Shown here: positions 50,621 through 58,425 of the stretch, piece after piece | Numbering within the stretch: the stretch's first letter is position 1 | How the letters are laid out: every line of letters begins with the position of its first letter | DNA from: Candidatus Rhodoferax mariagerensis | Lineage (GTDB): Bacteria > Pseudomonadota > Gammaproteobacteria > Burkholderiales > Burkholderiaceae_C | Length of the DNA: 64,000 bases | Assembly: GCA_016719055.1 (NCBI GenBank) | Contig: JADKAW010000019.1 | Location: 1-64,000 of the forward strand | Direction: 5' to 3' | Program-made: the position numbers and the translations under genes | Notes under the pieces: generated by a model | What the model saw: the letters and a program-made list of their open reading frames with translations, nothing else | What the model was told of the DNA's origin: nothing | Database searches by the model: none

Positions 50621-52353
50621 GCCATGTTGTGGGGGGACCGCACTTTGTCAAATGCCTTCAGCAGCTTGTGGTGCATGTCGCAACCATCCAGGCCCATGCC
50701 AGGTGCGCTCAAACCCATGAAGCGGTCTTCCTGCATGATCAGCGCGTGCGCCTGCGCCAGCGGCCCGGCACCGTAGAGCAGCGACAAAGCATCCAGATAC
50801 GGCCCACTGTCGCCCATGTCAGCCAGGTGAATCAGGTTCTGGATGCAGGCATAAACGCGTTGACGCTGGGCGTCAATCTGGCCAAAGTTCAAAATCCACT
50901 CGCAGCCTTCAAGTGTGGCAGCTTCGTCACCCACCGCCAGTGCCAGCAGGGTCTTGAGCTCGCCCAATCGCAGGTCGCTCCAGAACGAATCCGGCTCGGC
51001 CGCCAGTCCAATCAAACCTGGCACGGGTCGGTGATCAGCCAGGTTGGATTCGTTCAGGGTTTCAAGCAGATCAGTGCACTCGTCATCGTCAAGGTCAGGC
51101 AGGTTCAGGATGGCTTCACGAATCGGATTGGCCACACTGTTGTTTTCGAACTCCAAGTCATCAATCGGGTAAATTTCAGACAGGCCGGGCACCAGAATGC
51201 GGCAGGCGTAGACACCCAGATGGGTGAAGTCCGCCACGTAAATGTCATGTCCATCACGGTGCAGGCACTGCACACACCAGGCGTAGTCTGCGGCCGTGCT
51301 GCTGCTGAAGTTCCAGTCGACAAACTCAAAGTCGGGTGTGTTTCCCAGAAATTTCCAGTGGATCACACCGCTGGAATCGACAAAATGGATTTCGATATTG
51401 GTCGAACTGGCGGTTTCTTCCAAATCAAAGCCAGGTGATGGGAAACCTGATAGCGCATCAAGTGCCCGACCCTGCAGCAATTCGGTCAGCGCACGCTCAA
51501 GTGCAATCTCAAACCGCGGATGCGCGCCAAAGCTGGCAAAACACCCCTGATCCAGAGGGTTGAGCAAGGTCACGTTCATCACCGGATACTGGCCGCCGAG
51601 CGACGCATCTTTCACCAGTATGCCAAACCCGGCCTCGCGCAGCGCCGCAATGCCACGCGCAATGCGCGGGTAGCGCGCAATCACCGCCTCGGGCACATCG
51701 GGCAGACAAATCCCCTCGCTGATGATGCGTGCCTTGATGGCGCGCTCGAAAATCTCGGACAACGCCTGGGTGCGGGCCTCCAATTGGGTGTTGCCGGCCG
51801 ACATGCCATTGCTGACATACAGGTTGCCAATGATATTGACCGGAAAGTAAACACAGGTACCGTCGCGCTCACGCACGTAAGGAATGGCGCAGATGCCGCG
51901 CTCGTCATTGCCCGAGTTGAAATCGACCAGGCTGCTGGCTTCGACCGCACCCTGCGGGTTGTAGAGTTGTTGCAACTCAGGTGTCAGCAGCGTCGTGGGC
52001 CAACTGTCGTCCTCAGGCACGTCAAACCAGCGCTCCTGAGGATAGTGGACAAAACCACTGCCGGCAATGTCTGGCCCCAGATAAAAATGCGTCCAGAAAT
52101 AGTTGGTGGACAGGCGCTCCATGAACTCGCCCAAAGCGCTTGCCAGGCAGGCCAGCCGGGTCGCTCCCTTGCCATTGGAAAACAGCAGCGGACAGTCACG
52201 GTCACGAATATGCACCGACCAGATACCGTCAACGGGATTGAGCCAGCTACGTTCCTCAATGTGAAAGCCAAGTTGCTGGAGCTTGCCCTGCAGCGCGCTG
52301 ATGGTGGATTCAAGGGCGGCATCTTTGCCTGGAATAAATGTGGTGTTATGCAT
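50617..52353 (-). CDS. ycaO: YcaO-domain protein (ribosomal S12 methylthiotransferase accessory factor type)
   Basis: A 578-residue ATP-dependent cyclodehydratase-fold protein highly similar to E. coli YcaO along its length: TFIPGKDAALESTISALQGKL, SNGKGATRLACLASALGEFMERLSTNYF (ATP-binding), IIGNLYVSNGMSAGNT, DASLGGQYPVMNVTLLNP, ASFGAHPRFEIALERALTELLQGR. E. coli YcaO assists RimO in beta-methylthiolation of S12 Asp88. ATG at 52353 (MHNTTFIPGKD) fits. It is upstream of pgeF in the same operon; no RiPP peptide or other maturation genes are nearby, which argues against bacteriocin biosynthesis. Confidence 0.9.
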   Translation of the reverse strand: MHNTTFIPGKDAALESTISALQGKLQQLGFHIEERSWLNPVDGIWSVHIRDRDCPLLFSNGKGATRLACLASALGEFMERLSTNYFWTHFYLGPDIAGSGFVHYPQERWFDVPEDDSWPTTLLTPELQQLYNPQGAVEASSLVDFNSGNDERGICAIPYVRERDGTCVYFPVNIIGNLYVSNGMSAGNTQLEARTQALSEIFERAIKARIISEGICLPDVPEAVIARYPRIARGIAALREAGFGILVKDASLGGQYPVMNVTLLNPLDQGCFASFGAHPRFEIALERALTELLQGRALDALSGFPSPGFDLEETASSTNIEIHFVDSSGVIHWKFLGNTPDFEFVDWNFSSSTAADYAWCVQCLHRDGHDIYVADFTHLGVYACRILVPGLSEIYPIDDLEFENNSVANPIREAILNLPDLDDDECTDLLETLNESNLADHRPVPGLIGLAAEPDSFWSDLRLGELKTLLALAVGDEAATLEGCEWILNFGQIDAQRQRVYACIQNLIHLADMGDSGPYLDALSLLYGAGPLAQAHALIMQEDRFMGLSAPGMGLDGCDMHHKLLKAFDKVRSPHNMA

Positions 52354-52772
52354 GGGTGCAGCATAACAGCGCGCCAGCATGCCCCGGGGCAGGCCCCGCG
52401 CCAACAGTGCAGGATCAGGCGATGGGCGACATCACCCGTGCTGGCAGGGTGGTCCGGTGACGCAACCAGCAAATCCCCCTGGCGCAAAAATTGTCAACCA
52501 AATCACTCTACATTGGCTGATTTTGACTTGCCGACATTTAAGTTACATTTCGGTTTGTCTGACCTGAGAAAGTCCGGCGACCGGCCAAAAAACGGTCAGA
52601 ACGAAGCATAAAATACGGGTTCGTCATCGGACCCACTCTAGGAGACCCTGCCTGATCGCTCTGATTGCCTGCCCAAGCCTGAACGGCTCGGCCACCGGGT
52701 TGGCGTTGAAATGGTTCATCGCCTCTAAACGAACTGTATTTCCACTTTTTCAATTAACAAAAAGGAGTCACC
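52354..52772. other. Divergent intergenic region between ycaO and the second phaC
   Basis: About 420 bases. The part near 52490-52620 is AT-rich and includes CATAAAAT (52607-52614), a possible -10 element, while 52620-52740 is GC-rich without hairpin. AAAGGAG at 52761 is the ribosome-binding site for phaC. Nothing else is recognised. Confidence 0.5.
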
Positions 52773-54665
52773 ATGTCAGTTCCAGAATCCAAAAATCCCC
52801 CCAAACCTGAGAGGCGAGCGACTGGGCCGATTGCTTCGATCGCCGGGGCCATCCTGTCGGCCCACGAAGACCGGGTTGCACCCGATCCCAAGGAACTTGC
52901 CAAGGCCTATGCCGATGTTGCCAAGCGCACCTCGGCAATGATCCAAAGCCACATCAAGCGTCAGATGAAGAAGGGCGTGTCCATGCCCACCGACGATCTG
53001 GGTATCGCCAAGGCGTTCATGGACATGACGCAAAAGATGCTGGCCGACCCGCAAAAAATGGTCGAGGCACAAATGCAGTTGATGCACGATTATTTTGCAC
53101 TTTGGCAGCATTCGATGATGCGCGCCATGGGCATGGAAGGTGATCCGGTGACGGCCCCCAAGAAGGGCGACAACCGCTTTAAGAACAAAGACTGGGACGA
53201 GCTGTTTCTGTTTGACTTCATCAAGCAAAGTTACCTGATCACGGCCAACCATGTGCATGGCACCGTGGGCAATGTCGAAGGCCTGGACGAAAATTCGAAG
53301 AAGAAGGTTGACTTCTTCACACGCCAGTTCATCGAAGCGCTGGCACCGACCAACTTCGCTGCAACCAACCCCGATGTGCTGCGCGAGACTGTCAAAACCA
53401 GCGGCCAGAATTTGCTCAGTGGCTTCAAAAACCTGCTGCGCGACATTGAAGCCGGAGACGGTGAACTGCGCGTCAAGATGGCGGACACGTCTGCCTTCGA
53501 GATGGGCAAGAATGTCGCTACCACCAAGGGCAAGGTGATTTTCCAGAACGAGATGATCCAGCTGATCCAGTTCAGCCCCACCACCACCGAACAGTACAAG
53601 CGGCCGCTGCTGATTGTGCCGCCGTGGATCAACAAGTACTACATTCTTGACCTGCGCGAAAGTAACTCCTGGATCAAATGGACGACCGACCAGGGCCACA
53701 ACGTGTTTGTCATTTCCTGGGTCAATCCGGATGCCCGGCTGGCACAAAAAGGCTTTGATGCCTACCTGGCTGAAGGTGCACTGACCGCCATCGACGTGGT
53801 GTGCGACCAGACCGGCGAGAAAGAAATCAACACCATCGGTTATTGCTTGGGCGGCACCCTGCTGGCCTCGACCATGGGTTATATGGCTGCCAAGAAAGAC
53901 AAACGCGTGGCGTCTGCCACCTTCTTCGTGGCGCTGCTGGACTTTACCAACCCGGGCGAACTCGGTGTCTTCATTGATGAAAAGCAGATTTCTTTCTTGG
54001 AAAAGAAAATGTCCGAGCGCGGCTTCATGGAAGGCTCGGAAATGGCCGGCACCTTCAACATGTTGCGCTCCAACGACCTGATCTGGACGTTTGTGATCAA
54101 CAACTACCTGTTGGGCAAAGAGCCGTTCCCGTTCGACCTGCTGTTCTGGAACTCGGATTCCACCCGCATGCCGTACGCCATGCACAGCTTCTATCTGCGC
54201 AACATGTACCTGAACAACAAACTGCGCGAACCCGGTGGCATCACCTTGCTGGATGAGCCGATCGACTTGTCCAAGGTCAAAACGCCGTCTTATTTCATCT
54301 CCACCGTCGAGGACCATATCGCGCCATGGAAAGGCACTTATCTGGGTGCCACCGCGCTCGGTGGTCCGGTGCGCTTTGTGCTGGGTGGCTCGGGTCACAT
54401 CGCCGGCATTGTCAACCCGCCCTCAGCCAACAAGTATGGCTACTGGACCAATGATGCGCAACCGACAGCCATGCCGGCCGACGACTGGTTCAAGGGTGCC
54501 AAGCAGTCTCCGGGCTCCTGGTGGAATGACTGGCAGACCTGGGTCACCGGACTCAACGATGCCAAAGTGCCTGCACGTGACCCGATGGTTGGCAAGTACA
54601 AACCTATCGGCGATGCGCCTGGGTCGTTCGCGTCGCTGCGCCTTGACGCGCCGGCCAAGAAATAG
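52773..54665 (+). CDS. phaC: Polyhydroxyalkanoate synthase, class I (second copy)
   Basis: A 630-residue class I PHA synthase with catalytic C358 in GYCLGGTLLAS, Asp in SYFISTVEDHIAPWKGTY and His in GGSGHIAGIVNPP. It is longer than the first copy because of an extended N-terminus (residues 1-80, PERRATGPIASIAGAILSAHEDR…). The two synthases share the same order of motifs but differ greatly in sequence, so they are old paralogues rather than a recent duplication. Strong ribosome-binding site. An intrinsic terminator follows, so it is monocistronic. Confidence 0.94.
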   Translation: MSVPESKNPPKPERRATGPIASIAGAILSAHEDRVAPDPKELAKAYADVAKRTSAMIQSHIKRQMKKGVSMPTDDLGIAKAFMDMTQKMLADPQKMVEAQMQLMHDYFALWQHSMMRAMGMEGDPVTAPKKGDNRFKNKDWDELFLFDFIKQSYLITANHVHGTVGNVEGLDENSKKKVDFFTRQFIEALAPTNFAATNPDVLRETVKTSGQNLLSGFKNLLRDIEAGDGELRVKMADTSAFEMGKNVATTKGKVIFQNEMIQLIQFSPTTTEQYKRPLLIVPPWINKYYILDLRESNSWIKWTTDQGHNVFVISWVNPDARLAQKGFDAYLAEGALTAIDVVCDQTGEKEINTIGYCLGGTLLASTMGYMAAKKDKRVASATFFVALLDFTNPGELGVFIDEKQISFLEKKMSERGFMEGSEMAGTFNMLRSNDLIWTFVINNYLLGKEPFPFDLLFWNSDSTRMPYAMHSFYLRNMYLNNKLREPGGITLLDEPIDLSKVKTPSYFISTVEDHIAPWKGTYLGATALGGPVRFVLGGSGHIAGIVNPPSANKYGYWTNDAQPTAMPADDWFKGAKQSPGSWWNDWQTWVTGLNDAKVPARDPMVGKYKPIGDAPGSFASLRLDAPAKK

Positions 54666-54692
54666 TCGCCTGCTCAGGTAACTGCCTAAGGG

Positions 54693-54730
54693 CGGGTGTC
54701 AAGCTGAGAGGCCTGGCACCCGTTTTTTTT
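54693..54730 (+). terminator. Intrinsic terminator of the second phaC
   Basis: CGGGTGTCA…TGGCACCCG then T8: a 9-bp stem with one wobble pair, 12-base loop, strong T-run, about 28 bases after the stop. Confidence 0.85.
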
Positions 54731-54958
54731 GCCGACGCTGTGGTCTGGAGACCCTCTGCATCATGTTCGAGACGGACTGCATCAAACTGGTAGGCTGAGC
54801 CATGGCCAGGCGGATGCGGCGCAGGTATTACACCAGCGCGATGCCGGCGTGTGCCGAGAGCTGGCGAGTGAGGTGCGCCATGACTTGTCCAAAGCGTTGT
54901 TGCAAAATTTAGTTACAAGAAAAGCAACGAATCCCGGTTTTCTCGTTACCCTAGCTTC

Positions 54959-55774
54959 ATGCACTTTGAAATCACCCTGGTTTTGCAGCTTGCCCTGCTC
55001 GGTTTGGTCACAGGTTTTCTGGCAGGCCTGCTGGGCATCGGTGGTGGCATGGTGATGGTGCCGTTTGTCACGGCCATCCTGAGCCACCGTGGCGTAGCGC
55101 CCGAGCTGGCCATCAAGATGGCTATTGCCACCTCCATGACAACCATCGTGTTCACCTCCATTTCGAGCGTGCGCGCGCATCACAAGCGCGGTGCCGTGCG
55201 CTGGGACATTGTCAAAAGCCTGGCACCTGGCATTGTGTTGGGCGCGGTGCTGGCCAGCCTGGGCGTGTTTGCCATGCTCAAGGGTTCCTGGCTGGCGCTG
55301 CTGTTTGCAGGGTTTGTGAGCTTTTCAGCGACGCAGATGTTTCTGGACAAAAAACCTGCCCCCAGCCAGGCCTTGCCAAGTTTTCAGGGCATGCTGGGAA
55401 CCGGCACGCTGATTGGCTTTTTGTCCGGGCTGGTGGGCGCTGGTGGCGGATTTATCAGCGTGCCCTTCATGGTCTGGTGCAACGTGGCCATTCACAATGC
55501 GGTGGCCACCTCGGCAGCGCTGGGTTTCCCGATTGCGCTGGCCAACGCCTTGGGCTATGCCTACGGTGGCTACGGGTTGGCAAGCTTGCCAGCCTATTCG
55601 CTAGGCTACATCTGGCTGCCGGCGTTGCTGGTGATTGCCAGTTGCAGCGTGCTGACCGCACCCTTGGGTGCTGCTGCAGCGCACCGGTTGCCGGTGAAAA
55701 AGCTCAAACGCGTCTTCGCCCTCATCTTGTACGCTTTGGCGGCCTACATGCTGTACCGCGGCTTGACCGCCTAG
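54959..55774 (+). CDS. TauE/SafE-family sulfite/anion exporter-like membrane protein
   Basis: A 271-residue inner-membrane protein with about eight helices in two repeats. GFLAGLLGIGGGMVMVPFV in the first half and GFLSGLVGAGGGFISVPFMVWCNV in the second are the duplicated TauE/SafE motifs. Family members move sulfite, sulfoacetate or other organosulfur anions out of the cell; substrate unknown here. The 228 bases before it, after the phaC terminator, carry no recognised gene. Confidence 0.85.
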   Translation: MHFEITLVLQLALLGLVTGFLAGLLGIGGGMVMVPFVTAILSHRGVAPELAIKMAIATSMTTIVFTSISSVRAHHKRGAVRWDIVKSLAPGIVLGAVLASLGVFAMLKGSWLALLFAGFVSFSATQMFLDKKPAPSQALPSFQGMLGTGTLIGFLSGLVGAGGGFISVPFMVWCNVAIHNAVATSAALGFPIALANALGYAYGGYGLASLPAYSLGYIWLPALLVIASCSVLTAPLGAAAAHRLPVKKLKRVFALILYALAAYMLYRGLTA

Positions 55775-55782
55775 ATTTATAA

Positions 55783-55828
55783 CAAATACGGCTCCAGCCC
55801 TTACGGACCATGCACTAGGCGCTATTAT
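55783..55828 (-). repeat. Short interspersed repeat, copy 9 (reversed)
   Basis: On the minus strand AATAGCGCCTAGTGC…CCGTAAGGGCTGGAGCCGTATTT. It fills most of the gap between the convergent TauE-like and aldo/keto reductase genes. Confidence 0.65.
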
Positions 55829-55830
55829 TT

Positions 55831-56853
55831 TTAGTTATTTTCGCCAGACGGAAACTTTTCGGTATCGGCGTCCAGGTTGGCTTGCGGGTTGTACCGACTG
55901 CCCACCACGGTGCGCTGGTTGATCAGCGCATTCAGCCTGACCAGCAGTGCCGGGCTCAAACTCACATCAACTGCGCCCAGGTTATCGGCCAGATGGTCCA
56001 CACGGGTGGTGCCCGGAATCGGAATGATGTGCTCACCCTGGTGCAGCAACCAGGCCAGCGCCAGTTGCGCCGGGGTGCAACCCGCATCTGAGGCCAGTGC
56101 CTGGTAGGCTGGCAACAGTTGGGTATTGCGCGACCAGTTATCAGCGTCAAAGCGCGGCATGGTGCGGCGAAAGTCAGTAGCTTCAAAGGCGCTGGGGTCC
56201 AGGGGCTGAGCAGCCAAAAAGCCCCGCGCCACCGGGCTGAACGCCACAAAGGCCACCCCCAGGTCGCGGCAGGCCTGCAGCACGGCGATTTCGGGGTTGC
56301 GTGTCCACAGCGAGTATTCAGTCTGCATGGCGGTGATGGGGTGCACGGCATGGGCGCGGCGCAGTGTTTCCGCTGACATTTCAGACAGGCCAATGGCACG
56401 GATGTGGCCTTTTTTCGCCAGGTCACTCAAGGCACCGACGCTGTCCTCAATGGGCACGTTCTTGTCGAGCCGGTGGATGTAATACAGGTCAATCACATCG
56501 GTTTGCAGTCGGCGCAGGCTGTCTTCACAGGTTTGGCGCAGCGTCTTGGGTCGGCCGTCAATCACCCGCACCAGTTTGCCATCGCCATTTTTATCGACAC
56601 CCAGCAGCCCGCACTTGCTGGCCAGGGTGAATTTTTGCCGGTGTTTGCGCAACACCTGGCCCAGCAAGGTCTCATTGGCGCCAAAGCCATACAAGGCCGC
56701 CGAGTCAAAAAAAGTCACGCCACGGTCCAAGGCTTCCAGCAGAACGCGCTCGCCCTGGTCAGCCGAGATTGGCGCGCCGTAGCCCTGGCTCAGGTTCATG
56801 CAGCCCAGCCCAAGGGCACTCACCCGCCACTGGCCAAGTTGTCGCTGTTTCAT
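55831..56853 (-). CDS. Aldo/keto reductase
   Basis: A 340-residue NADPH-dependent oxidoreductase with the TIM-barrel AKR fold: VSALGLGCMNLSQGYG, the catalytic Asp/Tyr region TFFDSAALYGFGANETLLG, ASKCGLLG, YYIHRLDKNVPIEDSVGAL and the NADP site IPGTTRVDHLADNLGA. ATG at 56853 (MKQRQLGQWRVSALG) is preferred over a longer frame. The physiological substrate is unknown. Its start lies about 50 bases after the sbcB stop on the same strand. Confidence 0.88.
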   Translation of the reverse strand: MKQRQLGQWRVSALGLGCMNLSQGYGAPISADQGERVLLEALDRGVTFFDSAALYGFGANETLLGQVLRKHRQKFTLASKCGLLGVDKNGDGKLVRVIDGRPKTLRQTCEDSLRRLQTDVIDLYYIHRLDKNVPIEDSVGALSDLAKKGHIRAIGLSEMSAETLRRAHAVHPITAMQTEYSLWTRNPEIAVLQACRDLGVAFVAFSPVARGFLAAQPLDPSAFEATDFRRTMPRFDADNWSRNTQLLPAYQALASDAGCTPAQLALAWLLHQGEHIIPIPGTTRVDHLADNLGAVDVSLSPALLVRLNALINQRTVVGSRYNPQANLDADTEKFPSGENN

Positions 56854-56903
56854 GACGTGTGTGCCCCTCCGGAATAAGTTGAGATCGTGCCGACGCGTTG
56901 GCC

Positions 56904-58340
56904 TCAAACCGGCGCAATCATCTCGGCATAGTCGTAGAGCGCGCCCAAGATGGCTTCGCCGCGCTCGTCGGCAGTTTCGGCCAGGGTGTCCATGGTGTCA
57001 AACAGGGCTGGCAAGGTCAGTGCACCGCCTTGGCCAGACAACAAACGTGCGCTGCGGTGCGCCTCCCAGCGGCTGGCTTCATCCGGGCTCAAACTGGCGG
57101 GGAAGTTGCGGGCACGGTAGCGCCACAAAAGTTCTGGCAGGCGCGCGTCTTCAAAGGCTGGGCGGGCGCGTGACAACTGCTCTGGCGTGTTATGGCGCAG
57201 CTCATTCAGGCGCCGACGATCCGCATTGCCGACAAAACCACCGTACAAATCTTCATCCACATCAATGGGGCCGGCGCTGTCGCGGCGAAACACCTCGGCC
57301 CAGATGGCGCTCGTGTCGGGCAAGCCATGGGCCGTTTCGGCATGTTTTAGCTGCGTGGGCACGTCGATACCCCAACGCTCGGCCATCGGGGCGCTGAGCA
57401 CTTTCAAATTGCTCATCACCATCGGCGACTTGTTCAGATGCACCGACTTGATGGGCAGGCGCTGCAGGTCCACTGGCAAATCGGCGGTTTTGGTGAAGAG
57501 CCGCTGCTGAATCTGGCTGGCATTCAGACCCGCCAGCTCTGCCGGGTCAAACGCCAGATCCCACGCCAGCAGCTCGTTTTTGTTGCCCGGGTGCATGGCC
57601 AGCGGCCACATCAGGGCCAGACAACCGCGCTCAGGCGAAAACATGCCCGACACATGCCAGAACGGGCGCGCATGATTCAGCGTGGTCGGCAAGCCCAGCT
57701 CGGCCAAAACGCGGTCTTTTTTGTGCAGCCCAAAACAAAAGTCAAACAGCCTGGGCTGGGCGGCTTTGATCAGCCGGGCCAAGGCCACGGTGGCGTGCAC
57801 ATCGCTTAGGGCGTCGTGGGCAGACGCATGCGCCAGGCCATTGGCAGCCGTCAGGTCGGTGAGCTTGAAGCTGGGTTTGCCCTGCGCATTCAGCGGCCAC
57901 TGCAGGCCCTCGGGCCGCAGGGCGTAGGCAGTGCGCACCACGTCGAGCAGGTCCCAGCGCCCGCAGTCGTTTTGCCACTCGCGCGCATAGGGGTCAATCA
58001 GGTTGCGCCAGAACATGAAACGGGTGATCTCGTCATCAAAACGGATCGTGTTGTACCCCACCCCCACGGTGCCAGGGTGGCCCAGCACCTGCTCAATCTG
58101 CGCAGCAAACTGGTACTCGGGCAGCCCTTTTTCAAGGCACTCCTGCGGCGTGATGCCGGTGATCAGGCAGGCCTCGGGGTCGGGAAGAAAGTCGCAGGCG
58201 GGCTGGCAATACAGCATCAGCGGATCACCCACCAGGTTCAGGTCGGCATCGGTGCGCAGCGCGGCAAACTGCGCCGGGCGTGCACTGCGGGTGTTGGTAC
58301 CAAAGGTTTCGTAGTCGTGCCACAAAAAGGTATGGTTCAT
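56904..58340 (-). CDS. sbcB: Exodeoxyribonuclease I
   Basis: A 478-residue DnaQ-fold 3'-5' exonuclease degrading single-stranded DNA during recombination and mismatch repair. FLWHDYETFGTN has the first two acidic residues, VGVGYNTIRFDDEITRFMFWRN the second motif and HASAHDALSDVHATVALAR the HD motif. The SH3-like and C-terminal helical domains (FPASLSPDEASRWEAHRSARL) are present. ATG at 58340 is the best start. A repeat copy separates it from relA. Confidence 0.93.
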   Translation of the reverse strand: MNHTFLWHDYETFGTNTRSARPAQFAALRTDADLNLVGDPLMLYCQPACDFLPDPEACLITGITPQECLEKGLPEYQFAAQIEQVLGHPGTVGVGYNTIRFDDEITRFMFWRNLIDPYAREWQNDCGRWDLLDVVRTAYALRPEGLQWPLNAQGKPSFKLTDLTAANGLAHASAHDALSDVHATVALARLIKAAQPRLFDFCFGLHKKDRVLAELGLPTTLNHARPFWHVSGMFSPERGCLALMWPLAMHPGNKNELLAWDLAFDPAELAGLNASQIQQRLFTKTADLPVDLQRLPIKSVHLNKSPMVMSNLKVLSAPMAERWGIDVPTQLKHAETAHGLPDTSAIWAEVFRRDSAGPIDVDEDLYGGFVGNADRRRLNELRHNTPEQLSRARPAFEDARLPELLWRYRARNFPASLSPDEASRWEAHRSARLLSGQGGALTLPALFDTMDTLAETADERGEAILGALYDYAEMIAPV

Positions 58341-58376
58341 GGGTCGGGCCAAGTGTTGCGTCAAAATGCTTCTGAA

Positions 58377-58425
58377 TAAATAGCTACTAGCGCTTATACC
58401 GTATGGGCTAGAGCCAAATTTTTCT
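58377..58425 (+). repeat. Short interspersed repeat, copy 10
   Basis: ATAAATAGCTACTAGCGCTT…TATGGGCTAGAGCCAAATTTTT: the closest to the consensus in this window. It lies between relA and sbcB. Confidence 0.7.

Noticed and set aside
52776..54398. A 540-codon open frame on the minus strand opposite the second phaC
   Set aside because: Antisense to a clear PHA synthase; no start signal, no recognisable motifs.
54729..55055. A 108-codon frame between the second phaC and the TauE-like gene
   Set aside because: It overlaps the true start of the TauE-like gene in another frame, has Cys/Trp-rich non-protein-like composition at its end and no family resemblance.
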